Shown here: positions 57,982 to 64,000 of the stretch, piece by piece
Layout: each line of letters starts with the position of its first letter
How positions within the stretch are numbered: the stretch's first letter is position 1
From: Chelativorans sp. YIM 93263
GTDB lineage: Bacteria; Pseudomonadota; Alphaproteobacteria; Rhizobiales; Rhizobiaceae
Assembly: GCF_028767125.1 (NCBI RefSeq)
Contig: NZ_JAKCWP010000002.1
Coordinates: forward strand, 248,001 to 312,000
Direction: 5' to 3'
DNA length: 64,000 bases
Program-made: the position numbers and the translations under genes
The notes under the pieces: model-generated
What the model was told of the DNA's origin: nothing
The model's input: the letters and a program-made list of their open reading frames with translations, nothing else
Databases searched by the model: none

Positions 57982-58011
57982 AAGGGCACCGCGTTGTCAC
58001 ACGGTGCCCTT
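57982..58011 (-). terminator. Hairpin downstream of tsf
   Basis: AAGGGCACCG (57982-57991) pairs perfectly with CGGTGCCCTT (58002-58011), 26 bp beyond the tsf stop and 53 bp before pyrH. No clear U tract follows, so it may be a partial terminator or an mRNA-stabilising end between the translation-factor and pyrH parts of the transcript. Confidence 0.5.
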
Positions 58012-58036
58012 ATATTCAGCCCGCTTCAATGAAATC

Positions 58037-58960
58037 CTAAGATTTGGCTGCCGCCGCAACCTCAGCCGCGAAATCGTTCTCCTCGCGCTCGATACCTTCG
58101 CCTAGCGCGAAGCGCACGAAGCCGGTGACCGTGGCAGGTGCTCCGATCTCCTTCTCTGCTTCCTTGAGCGCCTGCTCGACCGTGAGATCGGGATTGACGA
58201 CGAACGCCTGCTTGAGAAGGACGACCTCCTCGTAGAACTTGCGGAGCCGACCTTCCACCATCTTCTCGATGATGTTCTCCGGCTTGCCCGACTGGCGCGC
58301 CTGATCGGAAAAAATTTCCTTCTCACGGGCCACCGCAGCCGGGTCGATTTCGGCTTCGGTCAGTGCCATCGGACCTGTCGCAGCAACATGCATGGCGACC
58401 TGCCGCCCGAAATTTCTCGCCGCTTCGGCATCGCCCTCGGTTTCGATAGATACCAGCACGCCAATCTTGCCAAGTTGGTCGGCAACGGCATTGTGGATGT
58501 AGCTGGCGACCGCGCCTTTCTCGACAGAAAGCTTTTGGCTGCGCCGCAGCGTCATGTTCTCACCGATTGTGGCGATCGCATCCTTGATCGTATCCTCGAC
58601 CGACTTGCCGCCCCCCGGATACGCAGCGGCAGCCACGCTCTCGACCTTCCCGTCCGTGGACAGCGCGACGCCCGCTACATTGCGCACCAGTTCCTGGAAC
58701 GCGTCATTGCGCGCCACGAAATCCGTCTCGGAGTTGATTTCGACCACAACCGCGTCCGCGCCTTCAGCAGCGACGCCGATCAATCCCTCGGCGGCTGTCC
58801 GGCCCGACTTCTTGGCTGCCTTCGAGATACCCTTCTTGCGCAACCAGTCGACCGCAGCCTCCATATCACCGCCGGTTTCCGACAGCGCGGTTTTGCAGTC
58901 CATCATGCCTGCGCCGGTCATTTCGCGCAGTTGCTTGACCTGTGCTGCTGATATGCTCAT
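58037..58960 (-). CDS. tsf: Elongation factor Ts
   Basis: 307 residues. EF-Ts recharges EF-Tu with GTP. The N-terminal UBA-like domain and contact loop read [21 protein letters not shown] (core [12 protein letters not shown]); the core starts [16 protein letters not shown] near residue 74. It follows rpsB after 77 bp containing a hairpin. Confidence 0.97.
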   Translation of the reverse strand: MSISAAQVKQLREMTGAGMMDCKTALSETGGDMEAAVDWLRKKGISKAAKKSGRTAAEGLIGVAAEGADAVVVEINSETDFVARNDAFQELVRNVAGVALSTDGKVESVAAAAYPGGGKSVEDTIKDAIATIGENMTLRRSQKLSVEKGAVASYIHNAVADQLGKIGVLVSIETEGDAEAARNFGRQVAMHVAATGPMALTEAEIDPAAVAREKEIFSDQARQSGKPENIIEKMVEGRLRKFYEEVVLLKQAFVVNPDLTVEQALKEAEKEIGAPATVTGFVRFALGEGIEREENDFAAEVAAAAKS

Positions 58961-59004
58961 CGTCGCCTCTCGATCTAAAATTTGCTATCGGCCCGCTGGC
59001 CCTC

Positions 59005-59031
59005 GGAACCGCCCCAGTAAGGCGCGGTTCC
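59005..59031 (-). promoter_or_regulatory. rpsB-tsf intercistronic hairpin
   Basis: GGAACCGC (59005-59012) pairs perfectly with GCGGTTCC (59024-59031) around 11 bases, starting 6 bp past the rpsB stop. No T tract follows. It may attenuate or stabilise, setting the rpsB to tsf ratio. Confidence 0.5.
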
Positions 59032-59037
59032 TCTATC

Positions 59038-59913
59038 TCAGCTCTTTGCCGCTGTGTCGGCCTCGGCAGGCTTCTCGGCCTCGGCAGGCTTATCAGCATC
59101 GCTCGCAACCTGCTCGCCGGCGCCCGCCTCCGGCTCGGCTGCAGGTTCAGCCGGCGCGTCTTCGAGCACGCGCTCGCTCGGGGTCTCTTCGGCTGCACCG
59201 ATATCAACTCCCATAGAGCCCTGCTGGCGTTCAATGCCGTCGATCGCCGCCTTGGCAACCAGATCACAATAAAGCGAGATCGCACGCGCAGCGTCGTCAT
59301 TGCCCGGAATCGGATAATCGATCATGTCGGGATCACTGTTCGAGTCGACAATGGCGATCACAGGGATACCGAGACGACGGGCTTCCTGAACGGCGATCGC
59401 TTCCTTGTTGGTATCGATCACGAACATCATGTCCGGCGTCGAACCCATGTCGCGGATACCGCCCAATGCGAGCTCCAGCTTGTCGCGCTCGCGCTCCAGG
59501 TTCAGCCGTTCTTTCTTCGTAAAACGCTGCGATTCCTCGCTTGAAAGGAGTTCATCCAGCCGGCGCAGGCGCTGGATCGAATGTGAGATCGTCTTCCAGT
59601 TAGTCATCATGCCGCCGAGCCAACGCGAATTCACGTAGTACTGCGCGCAGCGCTTGGCCGAGTCGGACACAATGTCAGAGGCCTGACGCTTGGTGCCGAC
59701 GAAGAGCACGCGACCGCCCTTGGCGACCGTATCGGAAATTGCCTTGAGGGATTGGTGCAGCAGCGGCACCGTCTGGCTCAGGTCGATGATGTGAATGTTG
59801 TTGCGAGCGCCGAAGATATACGGGCCCATTTTCGGGTTCCAGCGGTGTGTCTGGTGTCCGAAGTGCACACCAGCTTCGAGAAGCTGGCGCATGCTGAAAT
59901 CAGGCAATGCCAT
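59038..59913 (-). CDS. rpsB: 30S ribosomal protein S2, extended acidic tail
   Basis: 291 residues. S2 bridges the head and body of the 30S subunit. [28 protein letters not shown] (core [16 protein letters not shown]) opens it, with [15 protein letters not shown] and [19 protein letters not shown] following. The E. coli protein ends near residue 241; here about 45 extra residues, mostly Ala, Glu, Pro ([32 protein letters not shown]), follow. A structured leader and a strong promoter lie upstream. Confidence 0.97.
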   Translation of the reverse strand: MALPDFSMRQLLEAGVHFGHQTHRWNPKMGPYIFGARNNIHIIDLSQTVPLLHQSLKAISDTVAKGGRVLFVGTKRQASDIVSDSAKRCAQYYVNSRWLGGMMTNWKTISHSIQRLRRLDELLSSEESQRFTKKERLNLERERDKLELALGGIRDMGSTPDMMFVIDTNKEAIAVQEARRLGIPVIAIVDSNSDPDMIDYPIPGNDDAARAISLYCDLVAKAAIDGIERQQGSMGVDIGAAEETPSERVLEDAPAEPAAEPEAGAGEQVASDADKPAEAEKPAEADTAAKS

Positions 59914-59936
59914 CTCTTTTATCCTTTCCGGTTCTG

Positions 59937-59976
59937 CCTCCGTGGATCGTCAGGCGGCTTGCGCCGCCACCGGAGG
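59937..59976 (-). promoter_or_regulatory. Structured rpsB leader
   Basis: CCTCCG (59937-59942) pairs with CGGAGG (59971-59976), enclosing a strong inner hairpin GGCGGC-TTGC-GCCGCC (59953-59968), which on the transcribed strand has a GCAA tetraloop. The structure ends 23 bases before the rpsB start and its own GGAGG is inside the outer stem. A leader able to bind S2 for feedback control is a reasonable reading. Confidence 0.45.
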
Positions 59977-60033
59977 TGTCAGCCGGATTTCTCCCGACTG
60001 AAGCCCATTGATCCACGTGTGGAATGCGCGCGC

Positions 60034-60061
60034 ATATAGAGGCATATTGCCGGCAATGCAA
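60034..60061 (-). promoter_or_regulatory. rpsB-tsf promoter
   Basis: On the minus strand TTGCAT (60061-60056), 16 bases, CTATAT (60039-60034), or TATATG one base on with 17 bases. About 120 bp before the rpsB start, so the transcript has a leader near 110 bases containing the hairpins. Confidence 0.6.
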
Positions 60062-60073
60062 GCGGAACGGCGC

Positions 60074-60904
60074 TTATTCCGCCTCGCAACCCTCTTCCAT
60101 TTCCAGGAGCGACAGCTCGGCCAGCGTTCCCGTCATCGCATAATCGCGGTAGCGGATATGCATATCGCGCTGGATTCCGCTTTCATGAAGCTTGAAACTG
60201 ACAATGTAGTCGCTGGTTTCCTCACCATCGCTACTGCCCTCGCCGTTAAAATAAGCGGCCGTGATAGGCCGGAAAGGATCGGCAGCAAGACTATCAAGTG
60301 CGTTCCGCTCCGGATCATCCTGGCCAACCGGCTTAGGCCTCCCGATCACCACCGACATGGCTACCGCTTTGTCGGTGAATTCGGTGCCATCGAAAATCGC
60401 GGTTTGGTAAAAGCGCTCGCCCTCATCCGCTTTCCTCAGAAGCTCGCGCAATTGCTCCGTGGGGAACAAGGTTGGCCCGAAGGAGCGTTCGACATCCTCA
60501 GGTTCCTCGTATTCGACGACCGTGCGGGATGGTTCCTTGCGCGCCACCCCCCTCACCTCGCTCTCTTCGACTTCATCGATAAACGCACTGGTTCGGAAGC
60601 GAAGGCTGCTGCCATCAGGCGCCTCGGTACTGGTGACTCGCTGGTCGACGACACGCGGACCATCAACCATATCGAAGCGCATGACAATGCGTGAGCTAAG
60701 GGTATAGCCTTGGCAAGCCGAACCGGAAAATTCATAGACCCAACGCCCCGAAAGGCCATCTACATCGGAAGTGTTGCTGGTCTCAGCCAGAGCGAGGTCA
60801 TAAACCGCCCTGTGAGGCTGAAGGGTCTGGACGTGAGCGTCGGTCACCGTCAATGTCCCCACGAGAGACGCGAAAGACAATAGGGCAAGGCGGCGTATGG
60901 GCAT
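60074..60904 (-). CDS. eipB: Cell envelope integrity protein EipB (DUF1849)
   Basis: 276 residues. A signal peptide (MPIRRLALLSFASLVGTLTV) precedes HRAVYDLALAETSN, SGRWVYEFSGSACQGYTLSS and FNGEGSSDGEETSDYIVSFKLHESG (core SDYIVSFKLHESG). EipB is a periplasmic spiral beta-protein needed for envelope integrity in Brucella, with one conserved disulfide. The two cysteines here, 64 and 273, fit that bond. It is monocistronic, divergent from ridA and upstream of rpsB. Confidence 0.9.
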   Translation of the reverse strand: MPIRRLALLSFASLVGTLTVTDAHVQTLQPHRAVYDLALAETSNTSDVDGLSGRWVYEFSGSACQGYTLSSRIVMRFDMVDGPRVVDQRVTSTEAPDGSSLRFRTSAFIDEVEESEVRGVARKEPSRTVVEYEEPEDVERSFGPTLFPTEQLRELLRKADEGERFYQTAIFDGTEFTDKAVAMSVVIGRPKPVGQDDPERNALDSLAADPFRPITAAYFNGEGSSDGEETSDYIVSFKLHESGIQRDMHIRYRDYAMTGTLAELSLLEMEEGCEAE

Positions 60905-60999
60905 TCACAATTCTCCGTGAAGAACTGGTCTACGATACCGCGCTGGCGGCGTCACGGTTAAAATTCCACCACCGCAAACAACGACATCAAGAGGAAATC

Positions 61000-61467
61000 A
61001 TGGGCGATACAATTGAGAAGCGACTACTCGCGCTGGGCGTCGAACTGCCGACACCGTCGAAACCCGCAGCCAACTATGTGCCGTTCGTGCAATCGGGGAA
61101 CCTTCTCTTCATGTCAGGACAACTACCAATGAAGGATGGCAAGCTGATGGCGATGGGCCTTCTGGGGCGCGAACTCGGGATCGAGGCCGGGAAGCTTGCC
61201 GCCAAGTGGTGTGCAGTCAATATTCTTGCGCAAGCGCGCGCGGCCATCGACGATCTGGAACGGATCACGCGCGTGGTGAAAATCACCGTTTTCGTTGCCT
61301 CCACGCCGGATTTCACCGAGCAGCATCTCGTCGCCAACGGCGCCTCGGACTTCCTCGTTTCAGCCCTCGGCGAAAAGGGCCACCATGCACGCGCCGCCGT
61401 CGGCATGGCAGCCTTGCCGATGAACGCCCCGGTCGAAATTGATGCCACAATAGAGGTGTCGAAGTAA
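61000..61467 (+). CDS. RidA family protein
   Basis: 155 residues from ATG 61000, preceded by AAGAGGAAATC. It belongs to the RidA/YjgF superfamily, whose archetype hydrolyses reactive enamine/imine intermediates. The subgroup here begins TIEKRLLALGVELPTPSKPAANYVPFV (core LGVELPTPSKPAANY), with LLFMSGQLPMKDGK and HHARAAVGMAALPMNAPVEIDATIE (core ARAAVGMAALPMNAPVE). Arg in the RAAVG motif is the usual active-site residue. The stop TAA overlaps the start ATG of gdpD. Confidence 0.88.
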   Translation: MGDTIEKRLLALGVELPTPSKPAANYVPFVQSGNLLFMSGQLPMKDGKLMAMGLLGRELGIEAGKLAAKWCAVNILAQARAAIDDLERITRVVKITVFVASTPDFTEQHLVANGASDFLVSALGEKGHHARAAVGMAALPMNAPVEIDATIEVSK

Positions 61468-62183
61468 TGGCGGTGAATGATCCCTCCTGGTTAACGGCCC
61501 GGCCGATTGCCCATCGCGGCTTTCACGACATGAACGGCGAGCGATGGGAGAACACGCTGGCCGCCTTCGTCAGCGCAGCGGAGCACGGCTATACGATCGA
61601 ATGTGATGTGCATCCAAGCAGCGACGGCGTGCCTGTCGTTTTTCACGACGAAGACCTGAAACGGGTGACAGACCGGGAAGGCAAACTCAGGCAGCGAACA
61701 GCCGCCGATCTGGCGGGATTGCATATAGGCGGCACGACAGAGCGCATCCCCACCCTGCCCCAGGTTCTGGAGACAGTCGCCGGGCGGGTACCAATGATCA
61801 TCGAACTCAAGGGCGTGGCGGAACACGACGAGAGGCTGGTGCCCGGCGTGCTTGAATGCCTTTCCACCTATCGCGGTGAAGCTGCACTAATGTCGTTCGA
61901 CCATCGTATCATCAGGGAACTTGGGCGGACTGCGGAAGATCTCCCGATTGGACTTACCGCCTGTGGCCAATCAGATCCGGAGATAGAGGCCCACTTTTCA
62001 ATGCTCGCCCACGGACTTTCCTTCGTTTCCTATGCCATCGCTGATCTGCCGAACCCATTCGTCTCATTTTTGAGAGAGCGCCTTCGCATGCCGATCATTA
62101 CCTGGACGGTCCGGGAGCAGTCGGATGTGGAAAAGACCTATCAGCATGGAGACCAGATGACTTTTGAAGGTTTCACGCCCTGA
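61467..62183 (+). CDS. Glycerophosphodiester phosphodiesterase
   Basis: 238 residues. The GDPD family TIM barrel hydrolyses glycerophosphodiesters to glycerol-3-phosphate and alcohol. Catalytic elements: AHRGFHDMNGERWENTLAAF near residue 13 (histidine, and Glu of WENT), ECDVHPSSDGVPVVFHDEDLKRVTD near 48 (core DGVPVVFHDEDL). No signal peptide, so cytoplasmic. Overlap with ridA by one base (TAATG) implies coupling. Confidence 0.92.
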   Translation: MAVNDPSWLTARPIAHRGFHDMNGERWENTLAAFVSAAEHGYTIECDVHPSSDGVPVVFHDEDLKRVTDREGKLRQRTAADLAGLHIGGTTERIPTLPQVLETVAGRVPMIIELKGVAEHDERLVPGVLECLSTYRGEAALMSFDHRIIRELGRTAEDLPIGLTACGQSDPEIEAHFSMLAHGLSFVSYAIADLPNPFVSFLRERLRMPIITWTVREQSDVEKTYQHGDQMTFEGFTP

Positions 62184-62251
62184 CAGATTGCCTGCCGCTG
62201 AAATACCAGGCCCCGGCTCCTATCTTATGAGCAATCGGCACAGGAGGCGAG

Positions 62252-63430
62252 ATGCAAAACGACGAGCAGGCCTTAACCCTGACGCCAGTGACCGGCATGG
62301 ACGCGTTCACACCCGAGGAGTGGGCTAGCCTCGACGGCACCACCCGGGATGGCCCGACACCCTACAATCCGTTCATCTCCTATGCTTTTCTCAAAGCACT
62401 TGAGGAAAGCGGCTGCGCAACTCGGAAGACCGGCTGGATGCCGCAGCATCTGCGTCTCGAGGATGCTCAGTGTCGACTTTTGGGCGCAGTCCCGTGCTAT
62501 CTGAAATCCCACAGCCAAGGCGAATACGTCTTCGATTTTGGCTGGGCTGACGCCTTCGAACGTGCCGGCGGGCGCTATTATCCAAAGCTGCAGGTATCAG
62601 TACCCTTCACCCCCGCAACGGGGCCGCGTCTTCTGGTCAACCGAAACAACCATCCGGCCGCCGTCCGACGGGCGCTGGCGAACGGCCTGAAGACGCTGAC
62701 CGACCGGTTGGGAGTTTCTTCCCTACACGTAACCTTTGCGCCGCCCGACGACATGAATGCGCTGCAGAGCGCGGATTTTCTCACACGAACGGATCAGCAG
62801 TTCCATTTTTTCAATGAAGGTTTCGCCTCGTACGACGACTTTCTGGCAGGCCTCGCCTCGCGCAAGCGAAAGGCGCTCAAGAAGGAGCGGCGGGCGGCCC
62901 TGGAGAACGGGCTAGAGATCGACTGGCTGACTGGGCACGATCTCACAGAAGCAGTCTGGGACGATTTCTACGCCTTTTATATGGATACGGGCAGCCGGAA
63001 GTGGGGACACCCCTATCTCAACCGCGGTTTCTTTTCGCTCATCGGCGAAACCATGCCCGACGATATCCTCCTGGTTATGGCGCGGCGAAACGGGCGCTAT
63101 ATCGCGGGCGCAATCAACTTCATCGGCGGCGACGCACTCTATGGCCGGAATTGGGGTTGTATCGAGGATCACCGCTTTCTGCATTTTGAAGTCTGCTATC
63201 ATCAGGCAATCGCCTTCGCGATCGAAAAGGGTTTGGACCGGGTCGAGGCCGGTGCGCAGGGTGAGCACAAGCTGGCGCGCGGCTATCTTCCCGTGACCAC
63301 CAATTCCGCTCACTACATTACCCACCCGGGCCTGCGCCGCGCTATCGCCGACTATCTCTCCCGCGAGCGCGAAGAAGTGGATATGATGAGCACGATCCTT
63401 TCAGAGCATTCGCCTTACAAAAAGAGCTGA
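62252..63430 (+). CDS. GNAT family N-acetyltransferase (DUF482 type)
   Basis: 392 residues. Family PF04339 (DUF482), related to FemAB and GNAT acyltransferases: NPFISYAFLKALEESGCAT near residue 34, then YVFDFGWADAFERAGGRYYPKLQ (core FDFGWADAFERAGGRYYPKL), SRKRKALKKERRAALENG near 205, LGRNWGC-like YGRNWGCIEDHRFLHFEVCYHQAI (core WGCIEDHRFLHFEVCYH) and GAQGEHKLARGYLPV. The substrate is unknown. It follows gdpD by 68 bp. Confidence 0.88.
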   Translation: MQNDEQALTLTPVTGMDAFTPEEWASLDGTTRDGPTPYNPFISYAFLKALEESGCATRKTGWMPQHLRLEDAQCRLLGAVPCYLKSHSQGEYVFDFGWADAFERAGGRYYPKLQVSVPFTPATGPRLLVNRNNHPAAVRRALANGLKTLTDRLGVSSLHVTFAPPDDMNALQSADFLTRTDQQFHFFNEGFASYDDFLAGLASRKRKALKKERRAALENGLEIDWLTGHDLTEAVWDDFYAFYMDTGSRKWGHPYLNRGFFSLIGETMPDDILLVMARRNGRYIAGAINFIGGDALYGRNWGCIEDHRFLHFEVCYHQAIAFAIEKGLDRVEAGAQGEHKLARGYLPVTTNSAHYITHPGLRRAIADYLSREREEVDMMSTILSEHSPYKKS

Positions 63431-63507
63431 ACGACGACGGCAGGACTTGACCACCGTGCCGCCACCCCACAAGGATCGCCGGCACGATCGAAAAGACGAG
63501 GCGTGAC

Positions 63508-63951
63508 ATGGGCACAAATACCTACGATACCGACAATCCTTTCGCCAAGATCTTGCGGGGCGAACTGCCCGCCCACAAGATTTACGAAGATGACGAAACG
63601 TTCGCCTTCCTGGATATCATGCCGCGCGGAGACGGACACTGCCTCGTCATTCCAAAAAGACCTTCACGGAATATCTTTGACATCGATGAGGGCAGCCTTG
63701 CTGCCGTCATGCGCTCGGTGCGGAAGGTGGCGCGCGCCGCCGTGAAGGCGTTGGATGCCGATGGCGCCACGATCCAGCAATTCAACGAGCCTGCCGGCGG
63801 GCAGATCGTCTTCCACCTGCATGTCCACATCATTCCCCGCTTTGAGGGCGTGGACCTGCGCCCGCACACGGGCGAAATGGCGGATCAGGAGGTTCTGGCG
63901 GAGAATGCACGCAAAATCCGCGCGGCGCTCGAGGCAGAAAACGCGTCGTGA
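63508..63951 (+). CDS. HIT family hydrolase
   Basis: 147 residues. Histidine-triad nucleotide hydrolase: FAKILRGELPAHKIYEDDETF at the N-terminus (core ILRGELPAHKIYEDDE), LVIPKRPSRNIFDID near 50, and the catalytic triad HLHVHIIPRFEG near residue 107. Such enzymes cleave AMP from aminoacyl- or lysyl-AMP and related conjugates. The GTGA overlap with the next gene implies coupling. Confidence 0.93.
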   Translation: MGTNTYDTDNPFAKILRGELPAHKIYEDDETFAFLDIMPRGDGHCLVIPKRPSRNIFDIDEGSLAAVMRSVRKVARAAVKALDADGATIQQFNEPAGGQIVFHLHVHIIPRFEGVDLRPHTGEMADQEVLAENARKIRAALEAENAS

Positions 63952-64000
63952 AGGTTCCTGTTCTCGTCATTAATCTCGACCGCTCAAAGGACCGGTGGGA
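63948..64000 (+). CDS. Start of a glycosyltransferase family 25 gene (partial)
   Basis: GTG 63948 overlaps the HIT stop as GTGA. Seventeen residues are visible, reading MKVPVLVINLDRSKDRW with the GTG as Met. The (V/I)INLDRS(K/T)DR(W/R) stretch is the opening motif of LPS glycosyltransferase family 25. The rest lies outside the window, so the call is tentative. Confidence 0.6.
   Translation, partial: MKVPVLVINLDRSKDRW

Noticed and set aside
1-64000. tRNA, rRNA, tmRNA, insertion sequences, integrase sites or prophage genes
   Set aside because: Intergenic regions were read on both strands; none shows a cloverleaf with a TTCGA-type loop, transposase motifs or terminal inverted repeats with target duplications.

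Overview
The window is a 64 kb chromosomal segment of an alphaproteobacterium, most likely order Hyphomicrobiales (Rhizobiales). The case rests on gene order and family content: coaD-ppiA-ppiB-queA-tgt; trmFO next to an NDUFAF6-like/Mth938-like pair and a fused secDF with yajC; nlpD-pcm-surE-serS-tatCBA-scpBA-nagZ-SPOR-argS-dgt; and rpsB-tsf-pyrH-frr-uppS-cdsA-rseP-bamA-lpxD-fabZ-lpxA-lpxI-lpxB. LpxI in place of LpxH, EipB, DUF1127, TIGR02281 and DUF1289 proteins, and GTTC-N7-GTTC LexA boxes point the same way. The genus cannot be fixed from sequence alone. I see no rRNA, tRNA, CRISPR array, insertion sequence or prophage; nearly everything is core genome.

Layout. 0-4.3 kb: the tail of a probable sensor kinase, a CobT homologue whose catalytic motifs are altered, DUF1289 and retropepsin-like genes, an AT-rich orphan membrane protein, a TauE/SafE exporter, and a 46-codon DUF1127 gene followed by three tandem hairpins with CCTCC loops (cuckoo/CcsR-type small RNAs). 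4.3-14 kb: gyrA, marC, a DUF4168 protein, ssb and uvrA with one LexA box each in the intergenic region between them, a DUF72 protein and a frameshifted gene remnant. 14-19 kb: tgt (zinc site eroded), queA, a hypothetical secreted protein, two cyclophilins, coaD and a LysE-type exporter. 19-27 kb: a 44-residue membrane peptide gene, trmFO, a DUF4153 membrane protein, the two complex-I-assembly-factor homologues, secDF and yajC. 27-44 kb: a DUF815 ATPase, then a long minus-strand run for cell division, stationary-phase repair, Tat export, chromosome condensation, wall recycling and tRNA charging. 44-46.5 kb: erpA, an SH3 protein and trkH. 46.7-60 kb: the lipid A, outer-membrane assembly and translation-factor cluster. 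60-64 kb: eipB, then a plus-strand run ridA-gdpD-GNAT-HIT-glycosyltransferase 25.

How it works together. The minus-strand run from rpsB down to lpxB couples ribosome assembly, elongation and recycling, UMP and undecaprenyl/CDP-diacylglycerol supply, BamA-dependent outer-membrane assembly and lipid A synthesis. The secDF/yajC, tatABC, bamA, rseP and nlpD genes are further export and envelope functions. ssb and uvrA are divergent SOS-type genes.

The most unusual parts are the DUF1127-linked hairpin array at 3.97-4.24 kb, the CobT-like protein lacking both catalytic glutamates, the queuosine transglycosylase missing three of four zinc ligands, and a 974-residue SPOR protein with an acidic repeat region.
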